A stretch of DNA of 64,000 nucleotides. It comes from Stenotrophomonas maltophilia (GTDB taxonomy: Bacteria > Pseudomonadota > Gammaproteobacteria > Xanthomonadales > Xanthomonadaceae). The stretch lies in NCBI RefSeq assembly GCF_004920835.1, contig NZ_QFHO01000023.1, positions 1 through 64,000 of the forward strand. Reading direction: 5' to 3'. The position numbers were made by a program, and so were the translations under genes. Positions 1 through 8,641 of the stretch are shown one piece after another; position 1 is the stretch's first letter; every line of letters begins with the position of its first letter. The notes under the pieces are model-generated. The model worked only from the letters and a program-made list of their open reading frames with translations. It was not told the origin of the DNA and searched no databases.

Positions 1-89
1 ACCTCTGACAGTTTCCGTGTGCGTCCACCCACGGAAGAGAAAGAAGAAGAGCAAGAGCGGAAGCGGGTCGCTTCGCTCGACGGCCATTT

Positions 90-128
90 GGGTCAGATCC
101 GTTTTCCACAGGAAAACGGATCTGACCC
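90..128. repeat. GGGTCAGA-type hairpin, copy 1
   Basis: Perfect inverted repeat with 18-bp arms and a 3-nt loop (aca), starting GGGTCAGATCC and ending GGATCTGACCC. It is the first of about eleven intergenic hairpins in the window sharing these arm ends. It lies in the long non-coding stretch before pgk. Confidence 0.85.
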
Positions 129-200
129 CTTCTTTTTCCAACCGACATCAGAAACCGCTTCTGCTTTTGCCATCCGCTCCGCCTCATGAACCTTTCGAGG

Positions 201-460
201 CCAGGGTGGTGTGGGCTGGCAGGGGTGTGAGCGGCATGGGCCCGAGGCATGCCTCGGGCGGGTTGGGCAGGACGCCCAACCCCGGTCTTGCCGTGTGCAC
301 AGGACAGCGCACAGGAGCAAGCGGCGACCAAGCCCCCATGGATGGGTTTACGGCGTCGCCTGCCAGCCCACACCACCCCGGCTCATCCACAGCACCACGA
401 AGCGCCAGCGCTTTGGCTTCGGCCGTTGCTGTTGCTGTTGCTGTCGCTGTTGCTGTCGCC
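201..460. repeat. Composite intergenic repeat, copy A, with GTTGCT microsatellite
   Basis: A 23-bp arm at 201-223 pairs with 359-381 (22 of 23 positions). The loop carries further hairpins at about 240-259 and 260-283 and the motif catggatgggtttacggcg near 338-356, which recurs in the other copies. A GTTGCT/GTCGCT microsatellite follows at 425-460. The same order (inverted-repeat core, gtttacggcg motif, GTTGCY run) is seen near 9.6-10.1 kb and 24.3-24.6 kb. Apart from the hairpin at 90-128 I see no gene in 1-565; open frames here are repeat-derived. Confidence 0.7.
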
Positions 461-510
461 CTGCGCTTCTGCCTGCCGCAGGCATCGGCCCTCCCACCAC
501 CCGCACCCGA

Positions 511-516
511 TACAAT
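511..516 (+). promoter_or_regulatory. -10-like box before pgk
   Basis: TACAAT lies 50 bp upstream of the pgk start and resembles a sigma-70 -10 hexamer. No convincing -35 box is seen at the usual distance, so this is tentative. Confidence 0.35.
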
Positions 517-565
517 GGCCGTCTGCCGTAGCCCGGCATCCCGTCCCTGAGCCAAAGAGTTGCCC

Positions 566-1741
566 ATGTCCATCGTCCGCATGACCGACCTCGACCTCTC
601 CGGCAAGCGCGTGCTGATCCGCCAGGATCTGAACGTGCCGATCGAGAATGGCCGCATCACCTCCGAACAGCGCATCACCGCTTCGCTGCCGACGCTCAAG
701 CGCGCGCTGGAGCAGGGCGCGGCGGTGATGGTCACCTCGCACCTGGGGCGCCCGAAGGAAGGCGTGTGGAGCGAAGCAGATTCGCTGGCGCCGGTGGCCC
801 AGCGCCTGTCCGAGCTGCTCGGTCGCGAGGTTCCACTGGTGCGCGACTGGGTCGACGGCGTCGAGGTGCAGCCGGGTCAGCTGGTGCTGCTGGAAAACTG
901 CCGCATGAATGTCGGCGAGGCCAAGGACGATGAAGCCCTGTCGAAGAAGTATGCCGCGCTGTGCGACGTGTTCGTGATGGATGCCTTCGGTACCGCGCAC
1001 CGCGCCCAGGCCTCAACCCATGGCGTCATCCGCTTCGCACCGGTCGCGGCCGGTGGCCCGCTGCTGATGGCCGAGCTGGATGCGCTGGCACAGGCGCTGG
1101 ACGCCCCGGCCAAGCCGCTGCTGGCGATCGTCGCTGGCAGCAAGGTCAGCACCAAGCTGGAACTGCTGGCCAGCCTGGTTGGCAAGGTCGATCAGCTGAT
1201 CGTCGGTGGCGGCATCGCCAATACCTTCATCGCCGCCGCTGGCTACAACGTCGGCAAGTCGCTGTATGAGCCGGACCTGCTGGACACCGCGAAGAAGATC
1301 GTCGCCGATGCCAAGGCCCGTGGTGCGGACATCCCGCTGCCGGTCGACGTGGTCACCGCCAAGCAGTTCCTGCCCGACGCCGTGGCTGAAGTGAAGGCGG
1401 TCGACGCCGTCGCCGAAGACGACCTGATCCTGGACATCGGCCCGCAGACCGCTGCGCAGTATGCGCAGCTGATCGAAAACGCCGGCACCGTGGTCTGGAA
1501 CGGTCCGGTTGGCGTGTTCGAGTTCGAGGCCTTCAGCAAGGGCACCGAAGCGCTGGCTCGCGCCATCGCCAGCTCCAACGCGTTCTCCATCGCCGGCGGT
1601 GGCGACACCCTGGCTGCGGTCGACAAGTTCGATATCGCCGCGCAGGTCAGCTACATCTCCACCGGCGGTGGTGCGTTCCTGGAGTTCCTGGAAGGCAAGA
1701 CCCTGCCGGCCGTGGCCGCACTCGACGCGCGCGGCGCATGA
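566..1741 (+). CDS. pgk: Phosphoglycerate kinase
   Basis: Converts 1,3-bisphosphoglycerate and ADP to 3-phosphoglycerate and ATP in cytoplasmic glycolysis. The 391-residue product has the family's normal length. R19, D21 and N23 of the N-terminal RQDLNVP substrate motif are present, followed by HLGRP, then WNGPVGVFE and GGGDTLAA near the C-terminus, which bind nucleotide and close the hinge. I chose ATG at 566 (MSIVRMTDL) rather than a TTG six bases earlier because it gives the usual N-terminus. The stop overlaps the next gene's ATG (ATGA), and pyk and an aldolase follow on the same strand, so this is a lower-glycolysis cluster. Confidence 0.97.
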   Translation: MSIVRMTDLDLSGKRVLIRQDLNVPIENGRITSEQRITASLPTLKRALEQGAAVMVTSHLGRPKEGVWSEADSLAPVAQRLSELLGREVPLVRDWVDGVEVQPGQLVLLENCRMNVGEAKDDEALSKKYAALCDVFVMDAFGTAHRAQASTHGVIRFAPVAAGGPLLMAELDALAQALDAPAKPLLAIVAGSKVSTKLELLASLVGKVDQLIVGGGIANTFIAAAGYNVGKSLYEPDLLDTAKKIVADAKARGADIPLPVDVVTAKQFLPDAVAEVKAVDAVAEDDLILDIGPQTAAQYAQLIENAGTVVWNGPVGVFEFEAFSKGTEALARAIASSNAFSIAGGGDTLAAVDKFDIAAQVSYISTGGGAFLEFLEGKTLPAVAALDARGA

Positions 1742-2391
1742 ATGCCGACCACGGCAGGGATGTGCTGTTCTTCGACCTCGACGGCACGCTGATCGATTCG
1801 CAGGTGGGCATCACCGCCTGCATCGCCTACGCGCTGCAGAAGATGGACCATCCGGTGCCGCCGCAGGACACCCTGCTGGGCTGGATCGGTCCTTCGTTGC
1901 GGACCACCTTCGCGCCGCTGTTCGTCGAACCGGCGCGGGTGGAACAAGCCGTGGGCTACTACCGTGAACGTTTCGATGCCGAAGGCTGGCGCGAGCACAC
2001 GGTGTATCCGCAGGTGGAAGACACGCTGCGCACGCTGCACGGTCGTGGCCACCGCCTGGCGGTGGTCACCGCCAAGAACGAGCCGCACGCGCGCCGCATC
2101 CTTGCCCACCTGCCGTTCGGCGGGTTGTTCGAGGAGATTGTCGGCTCGACCCTGGACGGCTCGCGCAGCCACAAGCCGGAACTGGTCGGCGAAGCGCTGC
2201 GCCGGTTGCAGGTACAGCCGGCGCAATGCTGGATGATCGGCGACCGCCGCATGGACATCGAAGGTGCGCGTCACCACGGCCTGCGCAGTATCGGTGTGCT
2301 GTGGGGCTTCGGTGGCGAGCAGGAGCTGACCGAAGCCGGCGCCGGGCAACTGGCACGCGAACCGGCGCAGTTGGAAACGCTGCTGGCGTGA
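1738..2391 (+). CDS. HAD-family phosphatase, phosphoglycolate phosphatase-like
   Basis: A 217-residue haloacid dehalogenase superfamily hydrolase. Motif I is DLDGT with nucleophile D13 and acid D15, motif II is the VVTAK segment, the lysine motif is near SHKPEL, and motif IV is [12 protein letters not shown] helical cap sits between motifs I and II, as in Gph-type phosphatases, so a small phosphorylated metabolite is the likely substrate but it cannot be named. It overlaps pgk by four bases and is probably co-transcribed; a role in clearing phosphorylated by-products of glycolysis is inference. Confidence 0.85.
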   Translation: MNADHGRDVLFFDLDGTLIDSQVGITACIAYALQKMDHPVPPQDTLLGWIGPSLRTTFAPLFVEPARVEQAVGYYRERFDAEGWREHTVYPQVEDTLRTLHGRGHRLAVVTAKNEPHARRILAHLPFGGLFEEIVGSTLDGSRSHKPELVGEALRRLQVQPAQCWMIGDRRMDIEGARHHGLRSIGVLWGFGGEQELTEAGAGQLAREPAQLETLLA

Positions 2392-2404
2392 TGCGCCTTT
2401 GATC

Positions 2405-2433
2405 GGTAGCGCCGGGCCCTGCCCGGCGCTACC
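2405..2433. repeat. SMAG-type GTAG hairpin
   Basis: Palindrome GGTAGCGCCGGGCC/GGCCCGGCGCTACC with a short loop, ending in GTAG/CTAC as in the SMAG elements of S. maltophilia. It lies just after the HAD gene, where it could cap that transcript. Confidence 0.75.
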
Positions 2434-2571
2434 ACGACCCTGCGCCAGCGTATGTCCGGCCGATGTCCGTTCGATGACCCGCGAAGTCAGGCAGCGCAAG
2501 GCTGTAACCGTATACATGCGGCGTGAAGGATGTGCTAATTTCCGTTCTTTATCGGGAGAGGCCCATTCACC

Positions 2572-4038
2572 ATGTTCGAGCGTCAGCGTCGCACCAAGAT
2601 CCTTGCCACCCTCGGCCCGGCCACTGATCCGCCGGGCGTGCTGGAGGATCTGTTCCGCGCCGGCGTCAACGTGGTGCGGCTGAACTTCAGCCACGGTGAT
2701 CCGTCCGGCCAGGCCAAGCGTGCCGCCGAAGTGCGTGCGGCTGCGGCCCGCGTCGGCGTGGAAGTGGGCATCCTGGCCGACCTGCCGGGCCCGAAGATCC
2801 GCATCGAGCGTTTCGCCGAAGGCAAGGTGCAGCTGAAGGCGGGCGACCGTTTCGACCTGATCGCCAGCACCAATGCCGGCCCCGGTGATGCGACCCAGGT
2901 CGGCGTCAGCTACCTCGGCCTGCCGCAGGATGTCGGCCCGGGTGATGTCCTGCTGCTCGACGATGGCCTGATGCAGCTTCAGGTAGTCGAAGTGGAAGGC
3001 GAGCGCATCATCAACACCGTGCTCAACGACGGCGCGCTGTCTGATCGCAAGGGGTTGAACAAGCAGGGCGGCGGCCTGTCGCTGGGTGCGCTGACCGAGC
3101 GCGACAAGGAGCTGATCGGCATCGTCGCCAAGATCGGCGTCGACTTCATCGCCGTGTCGTTCTGCCGCAATGCGCAGGACATGAATGACGCGCGCGAGAT
3201 CGCTGAATCGCACGGCTGCTACGCCGCACTGGTGTCGAAGATCGAGCGCACCGAGGCCATCGAAAACCTCGAAGAGATCGTCGAGGCCAGTGACGTGGTG
3301 ATGGTTGCGCGCGGTGACCTCGGTGTGGAAATCGGCGATGCCGAACTGCCGGGCCTGCAGAAGAAGATCATCAAGGCCTCGCTGGCGCAGAACAAGGTGG
3401 TCATCACCGCTACGCAGATGCTGCAGTCGATGGTCGAAAGCCCGATCCCGACCCGCGCCGAAGTGCTGGACGTGGCCAACTCGGTCATCGACGGCACCGA
3501 CGCGGTCATGCTGTCGGCCGAAACCGCTGCCGGTGCCTACCCGGTCAAGGCCGTGGAAGCGATGGCGCGGATCTGCCTGGGTGCCGAGCGCCAGTTCCAG
3601 ACCGAGACCGACTTCAATGCCTCGCCGCGCAACCTGGAACGTGCCGACCAGGCCATTGCCATGGCCACCATGTTCCTGTCCCAGCACGTGGGCGTGCGCG
3701 CGATCGTGGCGATGACCGAATCCGGTGGCACCGCCCGCTATCTGTCGCGTTTCCGTGCCAAGGCGCCGGTGTTCGCGGTCACCCGCCATGACGGCGCCCG
3801 CCGGCAGATGGCGCTGATGCGCGATGTGTATCCGATCAACTTCGACAGCCGTGGCCTGACCCCGCGCGAAGCCGCGCGCGGCAGCATCCGCCTGCTGGTT
3901 GAAGCCGATCTGCTGCAGGCCGGTGACCGCGTGGTGTTCACCAGCGGCGAGCACATGGAAACCCTGGGGGCGACCAACACCCTGCGCCTGCTGGAAGTGG
4001 GCGAAGACGGCCGTGCCAGCGGTCTGGGCGACCTGTAA
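2572..4038 (+). CDS. pyk: Pyruvate kinase
   Basis: Transfers phosphate from phosphoenolpyruvate to ADP, the last step of glycolysis. The 488-residue product is full length. It opens with the canonical RRTKILATLGPA and the substrate-binding NLNFSHG-like segment (VVRLNFSHG). The catalytic-lysine region around SKIERTEA and the metal-site acids in VMVARGDLGVEIG follow, then TATQMLQSM. The C-terminal domain has TESGGTARYLS and TSGEHMETLGATN. A hairpin and 180 bp separate it from the HAD gene, so it may have its own promoter. The start has a purine-rich stretch (gggagagg) upstream. Confidence 0.97.
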   Translation: MFERQRRTKILATLGPATDPPGVLEDLFRAGVNVVRLNFSHGDPSGQAKRAAEVRAAAARVGVEVGILADLPGPKIRIERFAEGKVQLKAGDRFDLIASTNAGPGDATQVGVSYLGLPQDVGPGDVLLLDDGLMQLQVVEVEGERIINTVLNDGALSDRKGLNKQGGGLSLGALTERDKELIGIVAKIGVDFIAVSFCRNAQDMNDAREIAESHGCYAALVSKIERTEAIENLEEIVEASDVVMVARGDLGVEIGDAELPGLQKKIIKASLAQNKVVITATQMLQSMVESPIPTRAEVLDVANSVIDGTDAVMLSAETAAGAYPVKAVEAMARICLGAERQFQTETDFNASPRNLERADQAIAMATMFLSQHVGVRAIVAMTESGGTARYLSRFRAKAPVFAVTRHDGARRQMALMRDVYPINFDSRGLTPREAARGSIRLLVEADLLQAGDRVVFTSGEHMETLGATNTLRLLEVGEDGRASGLGDL

Positions 4039-4049
4039 ACCCTGGAGCC

Positions 4050-4080
4050 CGGGTCAGTTCCCCGAAGGGGCTCTGACCCG
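4050..4080. repeat. GGGTCAGA-type hairpin, copy 2
   Basis: Short imperfect hairpin from CGGGTCAGTTCCCC to GGGGCTCTGACCCG just after the pyk stop. It belongs to the same arm family as the copy at 90-128. Confidence 0.7.
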
Positions 4081-4164
4081 GCGCAACAGGACATCGCCTG
4101 TCCTGTGCGGACATTGGAATCGTTTCCAGCCTGGCCTCCACGGCGAGGCAACGGGTAGCGGGGC

Positions 4165-4170
4165 TATACT
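4165..4170 (+). promoter_or_regulatory. -10-like box before the aldolase gene
   Basis: TATACT, followed by a T-rich stretch, lies 33 bp before the aldolase start. No clear -35 partner is visible. Confidence 0.4.
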
Positions 4171-4202
4171 TACGTTTTTCCCGCACCCGCCACAGGAAGT
4201 AC

Positions 4203-5207
4203 ATGAGCATCGAACAGCTGGCTGAAACCGCCCAGGCCATGGTTGCCCCGGGCAAGGGCATCATCGCGATCGACGAATCCACCGCTACCATCGCCAAGCG
4301 TTTCGCCGGCGTCGGTATCGAGAACACCGAGGAGAACCGTCGTGCCTATCGCGAACTGCTGCTGACCACGCCCAAGCTCAACGAGCATATTTCCGGCGCC
4401 ATCCTGTATGACGAAACCATCCGTCAGTCGACCAAGGACGGCGTGCCGTTCGCCAAGTACATGGCCGACCACGGCATGATTCCGGGCATCAAGGTGGACA
4501 AGGGTGCGCACCCGCTGGCCGGCTGCCCGGGCGAGCTGGTGACCGAAGGCCTGGACGGCCTGCGCGAGCGCCTGCAGGAGTACTACAAGCTGGGCGCGCG
4601 CTTCGCCAAGTGGCGTGCGGTGATCAACATCGGCGAGAGCATTCCGTCGGGTACCTGCATCGAGTCCAACGCCCACGCGCTGGCCCGCTACGCAGCGCTG
4701 TGCCAGGAATGCGGCCTGGTGCCGATGGTCGAGCCGGAAGTGATCATGGACGGCGACCACGACATCGAGACCTGCTACGAAGTCACCGAAGCGACCCTGC
4801 GTTCGCTGTTCGATGCGCTGTACCAGCAGAACGTGCTGCTGGAAGGCACCATCCTGAAGGCCTCGATGGTCATCTCCGGCAAGAACTGCGATGAGCAGGC
4901 CGACGTCGAGGAAGTGGCCGAGTCGACCGTGATGTGCCTGAAGAGCACCGTGCCGGCGATCCTGCCGGGCGTGGTGTTCCTGTCCGGTGGCCAGAGCGAC
5001 GAGCAGTCCACCGCTCACCTCAACGCCATGAACCAGATGGGCAACCTGCCGTGGCCGCTGAGCTTCTCCTACGGCCGCGCGATGCAGCAGGCTGCGCTGA
5101 AGCTGTGGGCCAAGGACATGAAGGGCAACTACGCTGCTGCCCAGAAGACCGTGTACGAGCGCGCCAAGGACAATGGCCTGGCCGCGCTGGGCAAGTGGAA
5201 CGGTTGA
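4203..5207 (+). CDS. Class I fructose-bisphosphate aldolase
   Basis: Interconverts fructose 1,6-bisphosphate with dihydroxyacetone phosphate and glyceraldehyde 3-phosphate through a Schiff base. The 334-residue product is of the eukaryote-like class I type: it has GKGIIAIDEST near the N-terminus, K136 in AKWR, and the Schiff-base K219 in EGTILKASMV, then FLSGGQS and the SFSYGRAMQ phosphate-binding segment. The class II zinc motifs are absent. It sits after pgk and pyk on the same strand, which matches a glycolytic/gluconeogenic role. A strong stem-loop follows the stop. Confidence 0.95.
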   Translation: MSIEQLAETAQAMVAPGKGIIAIDESTATIAKRFAGVGIENTEENRRAYRELLLTTPKLNEHISGAILYDETIRQSTKDGVPFAKYMADHGMIPGIKVDKGAHPLAGCPGELVTEGLDGLRERLQEYYKLGARFAKWRAVINIGESIPSGTCIESNAHALARYAALCQECGLVPMVEPEVIMDGDHDIETCYEVTEATLRSLFDALYQQNVLLEGTILKASMVISGKNCDEQADVEEVAESTVMCLKSTVPAILPGVVFLSGGQSDEQSTAHLNAMNQMGNLPWPLSFSYGRAMQQAALKLWAKDMKGNYAAAQKTVYERAKDNGLAALGKWNG

Positions 5208-5234
5208 TCCGTCCCATCGCAGGATGAACAGGGC

Positions 5235-5264
5235 AACGCCGGCATCACGCCGGCGTTTGCTTTT
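5235..5264 (+). terminator. Rho-independent terminator after the aldolase gene
   Basis: Stem AACGCCGGC/GCCGGCGTT with a short loop, followed by a T-rich tail (gcttttg), 27 bp past the stop codon. Confidence 0.75.
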
Positions 5265-5336
5265 GCGGGTATCTTTTCCGCCCCCACGCACCGGGCCGGT
5301 GTGCGGGACATACATGGAAGGCCAAGGAGAAAAAAC

Positions 5337-6482
5337 ATGCGTTTGGCAGCAATCACAGTGGCCGTTGCCACGGTCCTGATCGCCGGCGGTTGCAACCGCA
5401 TCGGTGGCGGTGGTGACGCAGGCAAGGCCGCGTCTCTCGATTTCGACAAGCCGGTGTCCGGCGAAATCACCTCGCGCAGCGGCATCAACTTCAACGACGG
5501 CAGCCACCACCAGCTGTACCAGATCAAGCTGGAAGACAAGGACCTGGTCGGTCTGAAGTTGACCGGTGCACTGACCGGTTCGATCGCCGTGTTCAACAAC
5601 GGCAGCCTGGTATCCACCAGCAATACCGGCTACGAACGCGAAGGCGACGTCTCGCTGGCCTTCCGTGCAAACGGTGGCGGCACCTACCAGGTGGCGGTCA
5701 ACGCCGATGGCCCGAGCGCCTTCGGTCCGTATCGCCTGCGCGCCGAGAAGCTGAAGCCGTATGACGGCAAGCCGCTGGTGGGTAGCGGCGAGATCGCCGA
5801 CATGCTGGCCGGCAGCTCGCAGGACTACACCCTGCAGGTGGAGAAGGCAGGCCTGTACGAGATCCGCCTGGTGTCGGATGTGTTCGACCCGGTGCTGAAG
5901 CTGTCGGGCCAGGGCGTTGAGGCCGAGAATGATGATGGCAACGACAGCACCAACTCGCGCCTGACCCTGTCGCTGAAGCCGGGCAAGTACACCTTGACCG
6001 CGCGCGGTCTGGGCGACGGTGTCAATGGCATGTTTACCCTGTCTGCCAATCGCATCGAACTGCCGGGCAATCTGGTTGAACGCGATGGCACCGCCCTGCC
6101 GAAGTCGGGCAGTGTGTACACCATGCTCGACAACGATGGCCGCCGTCGTTTCCTGCTGACCCTGGACCGCCCGGCCGACGTGCGCCTGGATGCGATCTCC
6201 AGCCAGGTCGATACCGTGCTGCGCGTGGTCGGCGGTGATGTCGAGCTGACCGACGACGACGGTGGCAACGGTACCAATTCGCGCCTGGAGGAGACCTTGC
6301 CGGCCGGTCACTACACCATTGACGTGTCCAGCCTCAATAATGGCGCGGGCATGGTGGAAGTGCGCGTGCAGGTGGAGGGTGCCAGCGCCGACGGTGCTGC
6401 CGCCTCGGCCGCGCGTGCCGCTGCGGACGCTGCTGCCGCAGTGGCCGATGATGCCGCCGCAGTGGATGCCGCCAGCCGCTGA
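5337..6482 (+). CDS. Lipoprotein with three PPC-like repeats and an alanine-rich tail
   Basis: A 381-residue predicted lipoprotein. ATG at 5337 is preceded by AAGGAG. The first 19 residues form a signal peptide ending in the lipobox-like LIAGGC. Three beta-rich repeats of about 95-115 residues follow; the second and third each carry an acidic loop (NDDGNDSTNSRL and TDDDGGNGTNSRL), resembling bacterial pre-peptidase C-terminal (PPC) domains. The last 40 residues are almost all alanine, with scattered Asp and Arg. The protein is probably periplasmic or surface-exposed; no enzymatic domain is seen. It has its own gap and RBS and does not look co-transcribed with the aldolase gene. Confidence 0.75.
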   Translation: MRLAAITVAVATVLIAGGCNRIGGGGDAGKAASLDFDKPVSGEITSRSGINFNDGSHHQLYQIKLEDKDLVGLKLTGALTGSIAVFNNGSLVSTSNTGYEREGDVSLAFRANGGGTYQVAVNADGPSAFGPYRLRAEKLKPYDGKPLVGSGEIADMLAGSSQDYTLQVEKAGLYEIRLVSDVFDPVLKLSGQGVEAENDDGNDSTNSRLTLSLKPGKYTLTARGLGDGVNGMFTLSANRIELPGNLVERDGTALPKSGSVYTMLDNDGRRRFLLTLDRPADVRLDAISSQVDTVLRVVGGDVELTDDDGGNGTNSRLEETLPAGHYTIDVSSLNNGAGMVEVRVQVEGASADGAAASAARAAADAAAAVADDAAAVDAASR

Positions 6483-6546
6483 CATCGCTCCATGCGGTGC
6501 ATGGATGGGTAGATCCAAGCGACGCGTGGATGGAAGCAGTCGCACA

Positions 6547-6581
6547 ACAGAAAAGGCCGGGCATCGCCCGGCCTTTTCTGT
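6547..6581. terminator. Bidirectional terminator between convergent genes
   Basis: Stem ACAGAAAAGGCCGGGC/GCCCGGCCTTTTCTGT with a 3-nt loop. The A-run on one side and T-run on the other let it stop transcription from the lipoprotein gene and from the macrodomain gene. A weak GTAG hairpin lies just before it at about 6509-6533. Confidence 0.85.
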
Positions 6582-6599
6582 TCCAACCACGTCAGCCGT

Positions 6600-7199
6600 T
6601 CAATGCGCGGCTGCAAATCCGGTATCGCCCAATGGCGGCAGCATCGAGCTGCGCGGCTCGTTGTCCGCGTTCTGTCCGGCAGCGGTCAGCGCCTGCTGGT
6701 AAGCCTTGGCGGTAGCGGTATTGAACGCCACCAGCACGATGCGCATCGGCTGTGCATGGCTGCGCTGCCATGCCAGCGTTTCGGTCACTGCGATCTGCGC
6801 GGCCTGGTACAGCGGGTAGCCGTACACGCCGCAGCTGATCGCCGGGAAAGCGATCGATGTCACTCCCAGCGATTCGGCCAGCTGCAGGGATTTCCAGTAG
6901 CAGTTGGCCAGCAGCGCCGGTTCGTCGCGTTGACCGTCGTGCCAGACCGGGCCGACCGTATGCAGCACATGCCGCGCAGGTAACGCATGGGCGTCGGTGG
7001 CACGCACTTCGCCGGTCGGGCAGCGCACACCGGGCCGCAGTTCCGGCAGCTGTTCGCATTCGGCCAGCAGCGCTGGGCCTGCGGCGCGATGGATCGCACC
7101 GTCGACACCGCCACCGCCGAGCAGTGTTTCATTGGCCGCGTTGACGATCGCATCCACCGCCAGGGTCGTGATGTCGCCCTGCCAAACTTCGATCTTCAT
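6600..7199 (-). CDS. Macrodomain O-acetyl-ADP-ribose deacetylase
   Basis: A 199-residue single-domain macro protein of the YmdB/AF1521 type, which hydrolyses O-acetyl-ADP-ribose or related ADP-ribose esters. The ADP-ribose-binding signature is clear: GDIT near the start, then VDAIVNAAN, the [12 protein letters not shown] loop, and the [15 protein letters not shown] segment. The start is the ATG at 7199 (MKIEVWQGD), with AGGAGACGG upstream; a longer upstream frame lacks such support. The last 25 residues (after AAGQNAD) extend past the usual fold. It is monocistronic, facing a terminator. Confidence 0.92.
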   Translation of the reverse strand: MKIEVWQGDITTLAVDAIVNAANETLLGGGGVDGAIHRAAGPALLAECEQLPELRPGVRCPTGEVRATDAHALPARHVLHTVGPVWHDGQRDEPALLANCYWKSLQLAESLGVTSIAFPAISCGVYGYPLYQAAQIAVTETLAWQRSHAQPMRIVLVAFNTATAKAYQQALTAAGQNADNEPRSSMLPPLGDTGFAAAH

Positions 7200-7364
7200 G
7201 CGCCCGTCTCCTGCCTGTGAGGTGTTCCGCGCAGCATCTGCGCCGGCTGTTCCCAAGGTAGGGCACAGGGCATTGATACTGCGTCATGACCGTCTCACGC
7301 GCTGCGATCCGGCGGCCTTCACGCACGATGGCGGGTGGCGCCTTCACGCAGGCTGAAGCAGAAA

Positions 7365-7405
7365 GGGGTCAGAGCCTTTTTCCGCACGGAAAATGCTCTG
7401 ACCCC
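7365..7405. repeat. GGGTCAGA-type hairpin, copy 3
   Basis: Inverted repeat starting GGGGTCAGAGC and ending GCTCTGACCCC, with a loop around ccgcacgg. It is the first of two such hairpins in the gap between the macrodomain gene and cysK. Confidence 0.8.
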
Positions 7406-7429
7406 TGCGATCCATAGTTCTGGCAAACC

Positions 7430-7468
7430 GGGTCAGAGCCCTTTCCCTGCAGGAAAGGGATCCGACCC
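7430..7468. repeat. GGGTCAGA-type hairpin, copy 4
   Basis: Arms GGGTCAGAGCCCTTTCC and GGAAAGGGATCCGACCC, immediately downstream of the cysK stop (minus strand). It may serve as its transcript end. Confidence 0.8.
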
Positions 7469-7474
7469 GATGCA

Positions 7475-8434
7475 TCACGGCAGGCCGGCCAACCAGTCGT
7501 CGTCGGAACCTTCGTTCACATCGGCAAATAGCGGCGTGGAGAAGTAGCGTTCGCCGGTGTCCGGCAGCATCGCCAGGATCACCGAGCCCGGTTCGGCGCG
7601 CGCGGCGACATCCAGCGCGCTGGCGACAGTGGCGCCAGCGGAGATGCCAACGAAGATGCCTTCCTCCGCCGCCAGGCGGCGGGCGGTGGCGATCGCGCGG
7701 TCATCTTCCACCGTCACCAGTTCATCCACCACATCACGGTTGAGTACATCGGGCACGAAGTCCGGGGTCCAGCCCTGGATCTTGTGCGGCTTCCAGTCAT
7801 CGCCCTTCAGCAGCGCGGCACCGGCCGGTTCGGTGGCGATGATGCGCGTCTGCGGGCGCGCGACCTTCAGTACTTCGCCCACGCCGGTGAGCGTGCCGCC
7901 GGTGCCCCAGCCACTGACGAAGTAGTCCAGTCGCTTGCCGGCGAAATCGCGCAGGATCTCGGCGGCGGTGGTGTTGCGGTGGTAGGCCGGGTTGGCCGGG
8001 TTGGCGAACTGGCTGGCCAGGAACCAGCCGTGCTGCTCGGCCAGTTCGGCCGCCTTGCGTACCATGCCGCTGCCGCGCTCGGCGGCCGGGGTCAGGATCA
8101 CCTTGGCGCCATACGCGCGCATCAGCTTGCGCCGTTCCACCGAGAACGTTTCGACCATGGTCGCCACGAACTTATAGCCGCGCGCGGCGGCGACCATCGC
8201 CAGTGCCACGCCGGTGTTGCCCGAGGTGGCCTCGACGATGGTGTCGCCCGGCTTGAGCAGGCCACGCGCTTCGGCGTCGAGAATGATCGCCAGTGCCAGG
8301 CGGTCCTTCACTGAGCCGCCCGGGTTGAACGACTCGACCTTGGCGTAGAGGCTGACCTGCGGCGGAGCCAGGCGCTGCAGCTTGACGATGGGGGTGTTGC
8401 CGACGGTGTCGAGGATGGAGTCGTACAGGGCCAT
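7475..8434 (-). CDS. cysK: Cysteine synthase (O-acetylserine sulfhydrylase)
   Basis: Makes cysteine from O-acetylserine and sulfide with pyridoxal phosphate. The 319-residue product has PLP lysine K43 in NPGGSVKDR, the TSGNTG substrate loop at about 70-75, and the glycine-rich SGWGTGGTLTG phosphate cup. The C-terminal GISAGA motif is also present. The start at 8434 (MALYDSILD) is preceded by a CGGAG Shine-Dalgarno; the upstream in-frame extension is proline/arginine-rich and unlike the family. It is divergent from cysB, the expected regulator, with a 207-bp shared promoter region. Confidence 0.95.
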   Translation of the reverse strand: MALYDSILDTVGNTPIVKLQRLAPPQVSLYAKVESFNPGGSVKDRLALAIILDAEARGLLKPGDTIVEATSGNTGVALAMVAAARGYKFVATMVETFSVERRKLMRAYGAKVILTPAAERGSGMVRKAAELAEQHGWFLASQFANPANPAYHRNTTAAEILRDFAGKRLDYFVSGWGTGGTLTGVGEVLKVARPQTRIIATEPAGAALLKGDDWKPHKIQGWTPDFVPDVLNRDVVDELVTVEDDRAIATARRLAAEEGIFVGISAGATVASALDVAARAEPGSVILAMLPDTGERYFSTPLFADVNEGSDDDWLAGLP

Positions 8435-8641
8435 GGAAGCGCTCCGGAGAGGGGCCGCGCCGGGCTTCGGCGGGCGAAGGGGGAGGGCTGGCTGTTGAGG
8501 CCAGCGGCTGCCGGCTGACCGTAGCGCCGGCATATGACGCCCGGAAATGACCAGATACCTTTCTTAAACAACCTTTGGTTATAAGCTGGTGACGGCAATT
8601 GACCCTAGAGTGGACCTCCGCCCCCACATCGCCCGCCTGCC
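8435..8641. promoter_or_regulatory. cysK-cysB divergent promoter region
   Basis: A 207-bp gap between divergent cysK and cysB. The half near cysB (about 8540-8610) is markedly more AT-rich than its surroundings, with tttcttaaacaacctttgg followed by ttataagctg, the type of degenerate AT-rich tract that CysB binds. Promoters for both genes must lie here; exact boxes cannot be fixed. Confidence 0.55.

Noticed and set aside
17-550. A 177-codon frame in the first 550 bases
   Set aside because: It spans the hairpin, composite repeat and GTTGCT run; its Ala-Val run comes from the microsatellite.
1651-3954. A 767-codon minus-strand frame opposite pgk-pyk
   Set aside because: Shadow of pyk and the HAD gene; no recognisable domain, and the sense genes account for it.
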